Of a stretch of 64,000 bases of DNA, positions 22,413 through 31,468 are shown piece by piece (positions within the stretch are counted from its first letter, which is position 1; each line of letters begins with the position of its first letter). The notes beneath the pieces are model-generated. The model saw only the letters and a list, made by a program, of their open reading frames with translations. It was not told the DNA's origin and ran no database searches. The stretch comes from Methylibium rhizosphaerae (GTDB lineage: Bacteria; Pseudomonadota; Gammaproteobacteria; Burkholderiales; Burkholderiaceae_C), in assembly GCF_006386545.1 (NCBI RefSeq), contig NZ_SWAR01000016.1, positions 1 to 64,000 on the forward strand. Direction: 5' to 3'. The translations under genes and the position numbers were made by a program.

Positions 22413-24606
22413 ACGACGGAAGCCCCCAGCCTCGCCCGAGGAAGGTCACCTGATCACCCACATGGCGCGGCGACAGCCGCATGTGCTCGGACTTGACCAC
22501 TTCGGTGCCGTCGACATACAGCCGCCCGATGTTGCCTCGCAGCGTGACCGCCACGTGGACCCAGCGGCGGATGGGCATGAACCAGGGGGCTTCGAGGACC
22601 TGCGGGTTCTCGTCGTTGGGGGAGGTGGCGCCACAGATCCCGAAGCGCATTCCGCGGCCCGCCTTCGGCGTGATGCGCATGAAGGAGTAGGCATCGTTCC
22701 CGGCGAAGAGCAGGCAGGTGTTCCAGGGCACCGGCGGATTCGAAAAGGCCCACATCGAGACGGTGAAGTCGTCCAGGTCCCTGAACACGCCCGAGGGCAA
22801 CTGCAAACCCGACTCCCTGCCGTCGAAGACGATGGCCTTGTCGTTGCGGCGCCCCTCCCCCCAGGTGGCACCGCCCAGCAGCTTGCCCTCTACCGCGGCA
22901 AAGGTGCCCGTGGCAGTCCGCAGCGCGCCGACCGTGCCGGTGCTGCTCGGGTCGTTCAGCGGCAGCGAGAACCAGGTCTCGCCGGGAGCGGCGACGCGAA
23001 CCACGTTGGAGCCGGCCCTCGGGGCGCCGGGGCCCTGCGCCGTGACCTGGTAGAACCACACGCCGTCGGGCGGCGTGTCGGTGAAGGTGAGCAGTTCGGT
23101 GGCCGACACCGTGGCCAGGTGCATGAAGGAGCCGTTGGCCCGCGAGCTGCGCCTGACCGCATACGCCGTTGCCCCCACGCTGCCCCACCACGACAGCAGG
23201 ACGCGGCCGCCGTGCAGGTGGCCGGTGAGTCCCGAGGGCGGCTTCATCGGCCCGGCATAGGCGGGCCGGCGGTGGATGAGCGTCGGGTACGGCACATCGT
23301 CGCTGTTGCCCCCGTAGTTGGGCTCGCACCACGCCACCATGCGTGCCACGTTGGGCGCGGCGAGCCCCATGCGGTTGACGTAGTGGTTGTAGATCGGCTC
23401 CCAGGCGTTGCGGCGGTGCTGGAACCCCTGGTTCACCTGCGTCCACAACTCCGTGTGGGGCGCCGTCGGATTGTGTTCGGGCACGTACGGCATCGGGTAG
23501 GTCTTGCCGTTCTCGTCGAGCAGGTTGGAGCGCGCCACGTACTCGGCCGCCGCCAGGAAGCGGTTGTTGTGCAGGCCGTAGAGGTCGTCGCCCTGGTTCC
23601 AGGCCATCTCCATCAAGCTGCCGCCGAGCGATATGCCCAGCGTCGAGTGGCCCTGGTCACGGCCGCTTTCCTCCCACTGCCCCAGGTGGCCCGGGTGCAT
23701 GAAGTACACGCCGTGCACGAGGGAGGCGTTGCCGAAGCTCATGAGCTGGCCGCGGTTGTTGCCGGCGAAGTAGTCGCAGGCCTGCCGGTACAGATCAGGC
23801 TTGTCGCAGAACACGCCGATGGACAGCGCGCCGCACAGCGAGGCCATGTCCCAGTTGGCATGCGATCCGATGGGGGCCTTGCTGAGCATCGCCGACGAGA
23901 TCGGGGCGAAGACGGTGAGCAGCATCTGCTGGAAGCGCTTCAGGCTCTGCGGCGCCCAGCCCTTGTAGGTGCGCAGGATCTCGCCGATCTGCGCCCACTG
24001 GTGGCCTTGTATGCCGGCCATGATGATGAAAGTGTGGTCGTCAGAGGCGGTCGATCCGGGAGGCACCGTTCCGACCTCCTTCAGCGTGTTGGCCCAGGCG
24101 TCCAGGAACTCCACCGCCTTGTCGGCATAGCGGTTGTCCTGCGGGTCGGACAGCTTCCAGCGCAGCGTCAGGTACCAGGCGCGCCGGATGTCCACGTACA
24201 TCGCGTGCTTGCTGTTGTCGAGGCGGTAGACGGCCGGCAGCGGGAAGGGCCGGGCGTCCAGGCTGGAGAAGCGATCGGCGCACAGCGTGTTCCACCAGGT
24301 CGTCCACGGCTCCTTGCCTGCCTTGATATGCGCGCGGATGCGGGTGAAGTCGTCTTCGGTGACCAGCAGCCCGGGGTGGCGGAACACGCCGGTCGCCGAG
24401 GCGCCGGCGAGCCGGTTTGCCTGTGCCTTGTCCTCGGACGGTTCGGGCTGGCCGGGCTGGTCGGGCTGGTCGGACTCGTCCGAGCCCGCGCCGCATCCCG
24501 GCAGCAGCGGCAGCATCGGGAAAAGGCCGAGGCCCCGGGTCAATGCGCGGCGTACAGGATCCGGCAGTTCCTCGAACTCTGCGGACTCCTCGAACTTCTT
24601 GGACAT
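22336..24606 (-). CDS. Alginate-lyase-like polysaccharide lyase lipoprotein with FN3-like and LamG domains
   Basis: The product is 756 residues. The ATG at 24606 is preferred because GAGGAG lies just upstream; a GTG two codons earlier is possible. A lipobox LPGC places the acylated cysteine at about residue 38, followed by an acidic Gln/Pro linker. Residues of about 75-440 resemble the alginate-lyase alpha/alpha-barrel family, with SHANWD, RDQGHSTLG and QGDDLYG motifs. A fibronectin-III-like module follows (about 445-530), then a C-terminal LamG/concanavalin-like domain (about 535-755) with GRxQDFRVYSGALSAAEI at the end. It probably degrades a uronate-containing polysaccharide at the cell surface. 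The exact substrate cannot be read. It sits inside the effector island without a PIP box. Confidence 0.72.
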   Translation of the reverse strand: MSKKFEESAEFEELPDPVRRALTRGLGLFPMLPLLPGCGAGSDESDQPDQPGQPEPSEDKAQANRLAGASATGVFRHPGLLVTEDDFTRIRAHIKAGKEPWTTWWNTLCADRFSSLDARPFPLPAVYRLDNSKHAMYVDIRRAWYLTLRWKLSDPQDNRYADKAVEFLDAWANTLKEVGTVPPGSTASDDHTFIIMAGIQGHQWAQIGEILRTYKGWAPQSLKRFQQMLLTVFAPISSAMLSKAPIGSHANWDMASLCGALSIGVFCDKPDLYRQACDYFAGNNRGQLMSFGNASLVHGVYFMHPGHLGQWEESGRDQGHSTLGISLGGSLMEMAWNQGDDLYGLHNNRFLAAAEYVARSNLLDENGKTYPMPYVPEHNPTAPHTELWTQVNQGFQHRRNAWEPIYNHYVNRMGLAAPNVARMVAWCEPNYGGNSDDVPYPTLIHRRPAYAGPMKPPSGLTGHLHGGRVLLSWWGSVGATAYAVRRSSRANGSFMHLATVSATELLTFTDTPPDGVWFYQVTAQGPGAPRAGSNVVRVAAPGETWFSLPLNDPSSTGTVGALRTATGTFAAVEGKLLGGATWGEGRRNDKAIVFDGRESGLQLPSGVFRDLDDFTVSMWAFSNPPVPWNTCLLFAGNDAYSFMRITPKAGRGMRFGICGATSPNDENPQVLEAPWFMPIRRWVHVAVTLRGNIGRLYVDGTEVVKSEHMRLSPRHVGDQVTFLGRGWGLPSFNGRIQDFRVYSGALSAAEIAALAR

Positions 24607-24785
24607 GCTCACTCCTCAATGGTCCTGTTGACCGCGAGCACCATAGTCCGGCGCGCGAGGGAGGTCTTCACCGAAACCTGACCAGCACATCACGATGTGC
24701 CGAATTTGCAAACCATTACCAGCCAGCGAGCCGTTGCAGCAGCGAACACTCGCACAGACAAGCGCATGCCGACGGCCAGTGCTGC

Positions 24786-24848
24786 TTCGCCTGCCTCGAC
24801 CGCCATTCGCACGCCCCGGCCACCGACCATCCTGCCTCGCGACAGACT
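24786..24848 (+). promoter_or_regulatory. PIP box and -10 upstream of deaminase effector B
   Basis: The sequence at 24786-24810 is exactly TTCGC-N15-TTCGC and the -10 CAGACT (24843-24848) follows 32 bases later. The start codon of the large gene is at 25169, giving an unusually long leader of about 310 bases that contains the small open frame at 24909-25172. The stretch from 24607 to 24785 shows no other feature. Confidence 0.82.
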
Positions 24849-24908
24849 CGCCGGCCATGTGGCGCCCATTCCAGGGGCGCCGGCCGCAAACATCAGGGGT
24901 GACGAACG

Positions 24909-25172
24909 ATGACAGGACGGCACGGAATCGGGCGCAGCCATGGCGACAGTTCGACCTATGTGCCGACCTCCGTCGCCGAAACGGCGTCCTCGCGACGCGG
25001 TTCGCCCTCTCGGTCGACATCGGAGCCGGCGCACGACGGTCTTGCGTCCCGGGCCGTGGACAGCCAGCGCGAAAAGGCAAGTGGCCGAAAGACTGACGGC
25101 GAAAGCGACGAGCACCAGGCGCCCGGGAGCGGCCGAGAGCCGGCCGCTCGAAACCGCAACGGAAGCACATGA
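24909..25172 (+). CDS. Possible 87-residue leader ORF upstream of deaminase effector B
   Basis: An ATG at 24909 (AGGGG about ten bases upstream) opens an 87-codon frame rich in Ser, Arg and Gly, which ends in an ATGA overlap with the start of the gene at 25169. It is the first frame on a transcript from the PIP promoter at 24786-24848. Its third codon positions look less GC-rich than in sure genes of the window, so it may only be untranslated leader. It is listed because the SUMO-protease gene shows the same layout (PIP box, small frame, ATGA overlap). Confidence 0.25.
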   Translation: MTGRHGIGRSHGDSSTYVPTSVAETASSRRGSPSRSTSEPAHDGLASRAVDSQREKASGRKTDGESDEHQAPGSGREPAARNRNGST

Positions 25173-28100
25173 AGACTCACGGACACCACCTCCCGCCGCT
25201 GCCTCCTGTGCACGGTTCGTCGTCGCGGGCACCGACGGAAGCGAGCGCCGTGCCCGCGCCAAGCACGACGGACAGCGCGGGCCCGGCACCGGCACTGCCA
25301 TTGCACGCCCGTGCGCCGCGCGACCCGGCGGGCGCCACGTCGGCACGCCCTAGGAACGCGATCCTGCCTTCCGGCGGCCCCGCGGCCTCCTCGCGACCTC
25401 TGGCCACGCAGCCTCCCGGTGGATCGTCTGCCGAGGCGGATGCGGCCGGTCTTCAGGGGCCTGTGCGCGTCAACGTAGCCCGTCTGTGGAGGATGTGGTC
25501 GAGGAGCGAGTCGCGCCAGGCGGAGTTCGAGCCCCTGCGGCAGGCGTACATCCGCGCAGCAGACAAGGACAGGAAGCCCATCGAGGGATACCAGTTTCTT
25601 CGCATGGTGCACCTCCTCACGACCCAGGCCGAGGCGCCGGCGCTGCCCACCGGCGTGCCGGGCATTCAGCGCCATGCGGTCAAGATCCCGGGCACTGCGA
25701 AACCGGTGCAGGTGTTGCGGTGCGACGATGACGATGGTGTCTTGGCCGACCTGCGCATCGCCGGCAGTGACGCGCAGGCCGATGTGCGCAAGGCGGCCAG
25801 CGCGATGCAGCGCGAGGCACAAAGGCGTGCGGCAAGCCGGGCCGGAGTGCTTGCGGGCCTTGCAAAGCGCAAGAGGGTCGGCGGCTCGTCTGCCGCTGCG
25901 CGCAACGAGGCGTCGAAGCGAACGCCGCAACAGCACGTGTGGAGCCTACGCAAGAAGCAACTGGCCCCTCTGCACCAGGCATATGTGGAGACGTTGCGGG
26001 GCAAGCAAAAGTTCACCGGGGCGGACTTCGTCCAGCTTCTGCAGCAGCGCGCATCGGAGCCGACCGACGTGGCCGGTATCGACCGGGGCCTGCTGCGTCT
26101 GCCGGGGGTTGATCGCGACATCCGGCTCCTGGTGCACCGCGACCCCGGCGGCGACTTGACAGACCTGCGCCTGCTGCCTTCCATCGAAGCAGAAGACCAC
26201 GTGCTCGACGAGATGGCGAAGTTCCAGAGACGTCGCGGCGGCGGCAGGTGGGGTCAGCAGGCCCGGCGCACGGGGGAGACCACCTACACCAAGCACCTGC
26301 GCAGCCAGTGGGTGCATCTCGGCGTCCCCCTCCAACCGCAGTTCCAGGCCTACGAGCGGCGCATGCACTCACGGCATGAAAGCCGCGCCGAGATCATTGC
26401 GTTCCTGCGCCACCTGGACGCGTTGTGCGACAAGCATGGCGGCACGGTCGTGAACGCGGAACATGGCATCACGCGACATGTGCTTCCGCTGGAGGGCAGC
26501 GACAAGCCCACCACCTTGCTTCGACGCGCCACGGCCGGCGAAGCGCCCACCCTGCGCCATGTGGGGCCGGGCCCCATGGACGAGGCCATGACGATCAAGG
26601 ACATGATCGGCCGGATCCGGCGCGGCAAAGCGCTGGCCGCGAAAGCCGCGGCCGGCCCGAGCGCCTTGCCGGCCCCCACGGAGCCGGTCGCGGCGCCGGC
26701 CGGCGCTCGTGTGCCCCGGCGCCCACGGAGCAGTCAACTCACGAGCGCGCTGGAGGTGATGGCGGCCAACAAGGCGGCCGGCAAGCGCAACCTGCTCGAA
26801 GGTGCGGACCACGTAGCCGGCTTGGACGGGCCAACGCTTCGGTCCTGGTTCGCGCATGACGGCAGGCTGAGGCGATCGCTGGACGCCCTGTCGGAAGTGC
26901 CGGGCTTCTTCGAGGAGCGAGACGCCTTCCACCAGCACCTCTCGGCGCTGGGCCATGAAGACCAGGCCGAGCAGTTGCCCCAGCCGCTTTCCGCGGACCT
27001 GGTGGCCGCGGTGCTGCAGGCGCAGATCGACCACCCGAGCGCAACCAGCACCGCCAGCCTGGCGCGGCTCACCCGCGGCAACCGCCGCGTGTTGGACCGC
27101 ACCATCGACGCGCGCACCGGCGCCTTGACCGTCAGCGATCACCGCCTGCGGCACCTTCCCGGCTATGACACCCATTGGCAGGCCATCCGCACCGCACTGC
27201 AGACCCTGGGTCAGGTGGAAAGGGCAAGCCACCTGCCGCGCCCGCCCACGCCCGGCGAGCGGTTCATGCGCGCGCTGAAGGAAGATCTGTACCCGTTGGC
27301 GGCCGCCGCGAATGCGATGCGGGCCGAGCCGGGTCTTTCGGTGCGCGAGGCTGCGCAGCGGATGTCGGACTCGGCCGAACTGGCCGAGCGCCTGGAGCTG
27401 CTCGTCGGGCCGGGCGGGCAAGTGCGCGGCCGTGCCGAGATCGAAGCGCAGCTGCCCCACCTGCAGCTCCAGCGCCACAAGCACGAGCTTTCGGCCCTGC
27501 TCGCGCAGCTGCAGCCCGCGGTGCCGTCAGGCATGCGCCGGGTGCTGGTGCCGGGCTTCGCCGGCTACGGCGCGAAGCTGTTCATCGTCAACAAGACGGA
27601 CGACGGCGCGGGTGTGCAGAGCACCACGAAAAAGGGCCTGCGCGCCATCTACGCGGACAGCCCCGAGCTGGTGATGCCGCCGCGCTCGTTCAGGCACGAC
27701 CGCGCGAAGCAGGCCTTGCGCTGGCTGTCGACAGTGCTCAAGACGGAATTCAAGGCCACCGAGGTGCAGTGCCATTTCGATGCGAAGCGGCAGGACGTCT
27801 GGGTGTCCTCGAACAGCGACAGCATGAACCGCAAGATCAAGGTCTTTCTCGCCTCCGGTAGGCTGGCGGACACGCTTGCCCAGAGCGTCGATGCGGGTGC
27901 CAGCCGCGAAGGCCGGCACCAGTCGAAGCTGGCGCGCAAGCTGGCCGAGCCGGAGGCGGGCGGCGCGATGGCGCCGGTGCTCAAGGCCATGGCGGAGAAG
28001 CGCTTTCGGGTGCCCACCGAGGCCGTGTACCAGCACGGCAAGGCCATCGACCTGCATGCCGAGCGGCGCATCAAGGACGCGTTCCAGGAGGCCACCGGCG

Positions 28101-28681
28101 AAGCGCTGAAGCTGAAGTCGCTGGCCGGCACGATGCGCCCGTGCACCGTGTGTGCCGAAGACCTGGGTCTGCCGGGCTCGGTCCGCCGTGGGCCGGCCTG
28201 GCTGTCGCGGGCGGGCCAGGCCTTCTACGACGCCAACGAGATCGTGGAGCGCAATATCGGCCAGGCGATCGGCACCTACGCCACGCTCACGAGAGCCGGC
28301 AAGATCAGCGTGAACTACAACACCGACAGCGACTCGTCGGGCGACGACGCCGCCGCCCGCGCGCCGCGGCGTGCGGACCCGCAGTCCTCGTCTTCGGCGC
28401 CCTCCACGTCGTCGGTGGTGCCGGGCAAGCGCAAGCAAGGCGGGCTGCGCATTCAGGAGCCCCGGGCGCGGCGTGCACGCGTCGAGCAGCCGGCGGCACC
28501 TGCGACGAATCCTGCAGACACGCATCCGGCCAGTGCGATGACCGAGCTTTCCCGCCATCTCGACGCGTGGAACTGGCCTGCCTCTGCGCCCGCCACGACC
28601 TGGCGGCCGGCTTCGCCGCAGGAGCCGACGAGTCCCGCGGATGCACCGCCCACGCAAGGGACGGTGAAGCGCTCGACATGA
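25169..28681 (+). CDS. Putative type III effector with C-terminal zinc deaminase-like domain (copy B)
   Basis: The product is 1,170 residues and a full-length paralogue of the protein encoded at 7792-11307, with the same order of parts: MKTHG N-terminus, disordered segment, three 110-residue repeats, helical middle, deaminase-like domain and disordered tail ending near HLDAWNWP. The zinc signature is intact (H963-A-E965, P991-C992-x-x-C995). The N-terminal half has diverged more than the C-terminal third, which is almost identical between copies, so the enzyme part is under selection or has been converted. The ribosome site GGAAG lies five bases before the ATG. Transcription probably starts from the PIP promoter at 24786-24848. 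Substrate (nucleotide, nucleic acid or protein) cannot be told from sequence. Confidence 0.65.
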   Translation: MKTHGHHLPPLPPVHGSSSRAPTEASAVPAPSTTDSAGPAPALPLHARAPRDPAGATSARPRNAILPSGGPAASSRPLATQPPGGSSAEADAAGLQGPVRVNVARLWRMWSRSESRQAEFEPLRQAYIRAADKDRKPIEGYQFLRMVHLLTTQAEAPALPTGVPGIQRHAVKIPGTAKPVQVLRCDDDDGVLADLRIAGSDAQADVRKAASAMQREAQRRAASRAGVLAGLAKRKRVGGSSAAARNEASKRTPQQHVWSLRKKQLAPLHQAYVETLRGKQKFTGADFVQLLQQRASEPTDVAGIDRGLLRLPGVDRDIRLLVHRDPGGDLTDLRLLPSIEAEDHVLDEMAKFQRRRGGGRWGQQARRTGETTYTKHLRSQWVHLGVPLQPQFQAYERRMHSRHESRAEIIAFLRHLDALCDKHGGTVVNAEHGITRHVLPLEGSDKPTTLLRRATAGEAPTLRHVGPGPMDEAMTIKDMIGRIRRGKALAAKAAAGPSALPAPTEPVAAPAGARVPRRPRSSQLTSALEVMAANKAAGKRNLLEGADHVAGLDGPTLRSWFAHDGRLRRSLDALSEVPGFFEERDAFHQHLSALGHEDQAEQLPQPLSADLVAAVLQAQIDHPSATSTASLARLTRGNRRVLDRTIDARTGALTVSDHRLRHLPGYDTHWQAIRTALQTLGQVERASHLPRPPTPGERFMRALKEDLYPLAAAANAMRAEPGLSVREAAQRMSDSAELAERLELLVGPGGQVRGRAEIEAQLPHLQLQRHKHELSALLAQLQPAVPSGMRRVLVPGFAGYGAKLFIVNKTDDGAGVQSTTKKGLRAIYADSPELVMPPRSFRHDRAKQALRWLSTVLKTEFKATEVQCHFDAKRQDVWVSSNSDSMNRKIKVFLASGRLADTLAQSVDAGASREGRHQSKLARKLAEPEAGGAMAPVLKAMAEKRFRVPTEAVYQHGKAIDLHAERRIKDAFQEATGEALKLKSLAGTMRPCTVCAEDLGLPGSVRRGPAWLSRAGQAFYDANEIVERNIGQAIGTYATLTRAGKISVNYNTDSDSSGDDAAARAPRRADPQSSSSAPSTSSVVPGKRKQGGLRIQEPRARRARVEQPAAPATNPADTHPASAMTELSRHLDAWNWPASAPATTWRPASPQEPTSPADAPPTQGTVKRST

Positions 28682-28723
28682 CGGTCTGGTGCGCCGGGAC
28701 GTCCTTGTCCGGCGGCGACGGCT

Positions 28724-30739
28724 TCAGCTCGAGGTCTGGCCGCCCGTGCCACGCTCGTGTGCAGGCATGCGCCAGCGCATGCTCGCCTCGCGCTGCTCCA
28801 TGTTCTGCAGCGCCGTCTCGATGCGCCGCATGAGTGTGCCTGCCTCCGCCGGGGTGTCGCTTGCAGCCTCGGCATGACGCTTCAGCTCGGCCAGCGCGCG
28901 CTGCAACTTCGTGGTGTCCACCGTGTCGCCTCTCAGCGCCTGCAATTCGTGCAGGGAGCGTTGCAGCGTCGAGTCGGGACGACCCTGGAGCGTGGCGAGC
29001 AGCTTCTCGGCAAGGTGAGGCAGGTCGCCCTGCGCCTGCAGTGCGGTCTGCCGCAGCTTGATCTCGCGCGTATCTCGCCAGCGGTCCAGCGAGCCGGCGA
29101 GATTGAATGCGCTGCCCTTGAACGCCGACCTCGCGGCCTGCCAGACGAAGTCGTTGGTGGCGCTCTGCGAGAACTGCTGCAGCAGATAGGCCGGCGATTG
29201 CGTGCTTTCGCCGGGTCGTGCAGAGGCGGCGCCATCGCGCAGGATCTGCCCGATCAAGGGCCCGGTCGCGGTGGAGAACACCGCCGCGAACGTGTTGGCC
29301 ACCACGGCGTGCGCGAGGTCCCCGACGCGCGCCAGCACGGCTGAGCCTGACGGAATCGGGCCGCCGGCGCCGCGCCAGGGCCCCGCCAGGTAGTGCTTCA
29401 TCAGCGAGCCGGTTTCGCGTGCCACCTCGGCGGCATGGCGCGGCAGGTTGCGCGCGTCCGACCAGGTCGCGGCCGGCGCGTCGGGCTGCGGCAGGCGGGT
29501 TTCGAAAAGGTTCACACGCTGCCGGCCGCCGACGAGGTTGTCCACGTCGGCAAAGGCCGGTGCCTTGAGCAGCCCGAGGGTGACCCGCGTGGCACCGCCT
29601 GCGGCACCCGACGCCAGCACCGAGCCGGCCATCACGGGCCCGGGCTGCAGCAGTGACTTCGCAGGCATGGCATAGCGGCGCAGCACGTTGGCCGCTCCGG
29701 TGACCATCGGCTGCGCCAGCAGGCCCCAGCCTTGCCCCTGCAGCGCGCTTTGCAGGAGGGCGAGGCGCTGGCGTTTCTGCTCGGCCGCTTCCTGCAGGTT
29801 GCCCAGGGTTGGCAGGTCCGGCGAGGCCGCCGGATTCGTGTTGTCTGCCAGCGGTGTCCAGTATTCCTTCCTGCCCTCGACCACGCGCAGCTGCACGGGC
29901 GCCGGGTCGGGTACGAGCGCCTTCAGGTCGACCGGTGCCAGCTGCGGAAAGTTCGCCAGCCGGGCGCGCCGGTCCATGGCGCTCAGCAGCGTGGAGTCGG
30001 TGGCCAATGCCGTGACACCCCCGACGGCACCGCCCAGCACGGCGGGGTCGTAGGTGTTGTTCAGTTCGCCCTGGTTGATGCGCTGGCCCGAAGAGTCGCT
30101 GCCGCTGAAGCGCGGGCCCACGGCGGTGGCCAGGGCCCCGGCCACCGGCGAGCGCGATGACGACGAGAGGAACTGCCGTACGCCGTCGTAAAGGGCAGGC
30201 AGCACGGCCTCGCCGATGGAGACCTTGCGGTCGCTGTCGATGGAGTAGCGCCCGTTGCCGAAAGCGCGTTCGCGTGCCTGCAGCACGCCGGCGGCCCAGT
30301 CGACGTACCGGGCCTCGAGCGCCTGTTGGGCTTCGCGCTCGGGGCCGGCCGGTGCCTTGAATTCGATGGAGTCCAGCGCGGCGCGGATGCGCTCGGCCGG
30401 GCCTTGCTGCACAGGGCCGGAGGGAGCCGTCGCGGCCTCGAGCCGCGCCACGTCGATCGCGATCTCGAAAGGCTGCAGCCGGGCTGCCACGGCGCCGGAG
30501 GACGAACCCACCTCGAAGCGGTCCGAACGTGCGTTGCGCTGCTCGTCCGACAGCAGCGTCGAAGTCAGCCTGATCCGCTCGGCCGTCTCGGCGGCCGAGA
30601 ACGACTGGGTCCGGGGATTGCGGCCCATCAGGTCATGCACGAGCGCTGCGCCGGACTGGGGCGCCTGCGGCCGCTGCGGCTCGGACACGGGCGGCTGAGG
30701 CGTGGGAGCCAGTGGGGAAGTGCGGGAAACCATGCTCAT
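28724..30739 (-). CDS. Putative type III effector or translocon protein (second chaperone partner)
   Basis: The product is 671 residues of no family I recognise. Residues 1-45 are Pro/Ser/Gln-rich (MSMVSRTSPLAPTPQPP), as in type III substrates. The rest is predicted helical, with two stretches that could enter membranes (about 385-410, GSVLASGAAGG; about 470-500, VVANTFAAVFSTATGPLIG) and a C-terminal coiled-coil-like region with heptad-spaced leucines (LQRSLHELQAL, LQRALAELKRH). Paired hydrophobic segments plus a coiled coil fit a translocon protein of the HrpF/PopF kind, but that is inference. It lies 21 bases after a chaperone-like gene. No PIP box is found in front of the pair. A second start (ATG at 30733) is two codons in. 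Confidence 0.5.
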   Translation of the reverse strand: MSMVSRTSPLAPTPQPPVSEPQRPQAPQSGAALVHDLMGRNPRTQSFSAAETAERIRLTSTLLSDEQRNARSDRFEVGSSSGAVAARLQPFEIAIDVARLEAATAPSGPVQQGPAERIRAALDSIEFKAPAGPEREAQQALEARYVDWAAGVLQARERAFGNGRYSIDSDRKVSIGEAVLPALYDGVRQFLSSSSRSPVAGALATAVGPRFSGSDSSGQRINQGELNNTYDPAVLGGAVGGVTALATDSTLLSAMDRRARLANFPQLAPVDLKALVPDPAPVQLRVVEGRKEYWTPLADNTNPAASPDLPTLGNLQEAAEQKRQRLALLQSALQGQGWGLLAQPMVTGAANVLRRYAMPAKSLLQPGPVMAGSVLASGAAGGATRVTLGLLKAPAFADVDNLVGGRQRVNLFETRLPQPDAPAATWSDARNLPRHAAEVARETGSLMKHYLAGPWRGAGGPIPSGSAVLARVGDLAHAVVANTFAAVFSTATGPLIGQILRDGAASARPGESTQSPAYLLQQFSQSATNDFVWQAARSAFKGSAFNLAGSLDRWRDTREIKLRQTALQAQGDLPHLAEKLLATLQGRPDSTLQRSLHELQALRGDTVDTTKLQRALAELKRHAEAASDTPAEAGTLMRRIETALQNMEQREASMRWRMPAHERGTGGQTSS

Positions 30740-30760
30740 CTCGGTGTGCTCGACGTGTTG

Positions 30761-31258
30761 TCAGTTGCTCAGGCCGCGCGACTGGCCGAGCCGGGGGTCG
30801 TCGAGCATCAGTGCGTGGATGACGGCGAGGCCCACGCCGTTGGCGAGGTCCAGCGCGGTGGCGGCGTCGACGGGGTCGTTGAACCACGAGAGCGAGTTCA
30901 GCTGCAGCAGCCCTTCGGGCGACGTGGTGAGGTACCAGCCCAGTTCGCTGAGCACGAGCGACTGCACCGAGAGCAGCCGCTGCACTTCGTTGCCGGCGAG
31001 TTCCTGCGCGGCCATGGGCAAAAGCGCCTCCGGCCGCACGGCGGGTTCGCCTTCCTGCAGGTGCACGCGGCAGGCCAGGCCGGCCGGCCCGGTGAACAGG
31101 CGGGGCGCCACCAGCGAGGGGCCGTCGTCAGGCCCCATGCCGAGCTGCAACGCCAGCTGCGACATGAAGTCGGCCTGCGCAGGCGTCATCCCCGCGCGCG
31201 GGCTGCGGGGGGGCGTGGCGGGGCGCGCGCGCGCGCCGCCGGTGGGGATGGACATCAT
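30761..31258 (-). CDS. CesT-like type III secretion chaperone (single domain)
   Basis: The product is 165 residues if the ATG at 31258 is used; MTPAQADF 23 codons later is an alternative, and neither has a clear ribosome site. After a Pro/Arg-rich start, the domain shows the alternating strands and helices of class I chaperones: a LACRVHLQEG strand, a long helix LLPMAAQELAGNEVQRLLSVQS, the strand pair LGWYLTTSPEGLLQLNSLSW and a last helix AATALDLANGVGLAVIHALM. Small size, acidic character and position directly before a large helical protein (28724-30739) support a chaperone-substrate pair. It parallels the tandem-domain chaperone at 4274-5248 at the other end of the island. Confidence 0.55.
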   Translation of the reverse strand: MMSIPTGGARARPATPPRSPRAGMTPAQADFMSQLALQLGMGPDDGPSLVAPRLFTGPAGLACRVHLQEGEPAVRPEALLPMAAQELAGNEVQRLLSVQSLVLSELGWYLTTSPEGLLQLNSLSWFNDPVDAATALDLANGVGLAVIHALMLDDPRLGQSRGLSN

Positions 31259-31468
31259 CGGTGGTGCTCGATCGGTCTTGCTGAATGCTGCGGACGGTAG
31301 CCCCATGCCGGTGCGCGGCGCGGGCCGATGCGCAGCCATGGACGAAAGGGCGAAGTGGCTCGCCGAGGCGAGGACGGAGCGTGACTTCCTGCCCAGGACG
31401 CGCGCCGATGCGTTGAACACCGCAGGAATTCCCCGCTGTTTCATGCATGCCTGCGATGCCGGGCTCCT

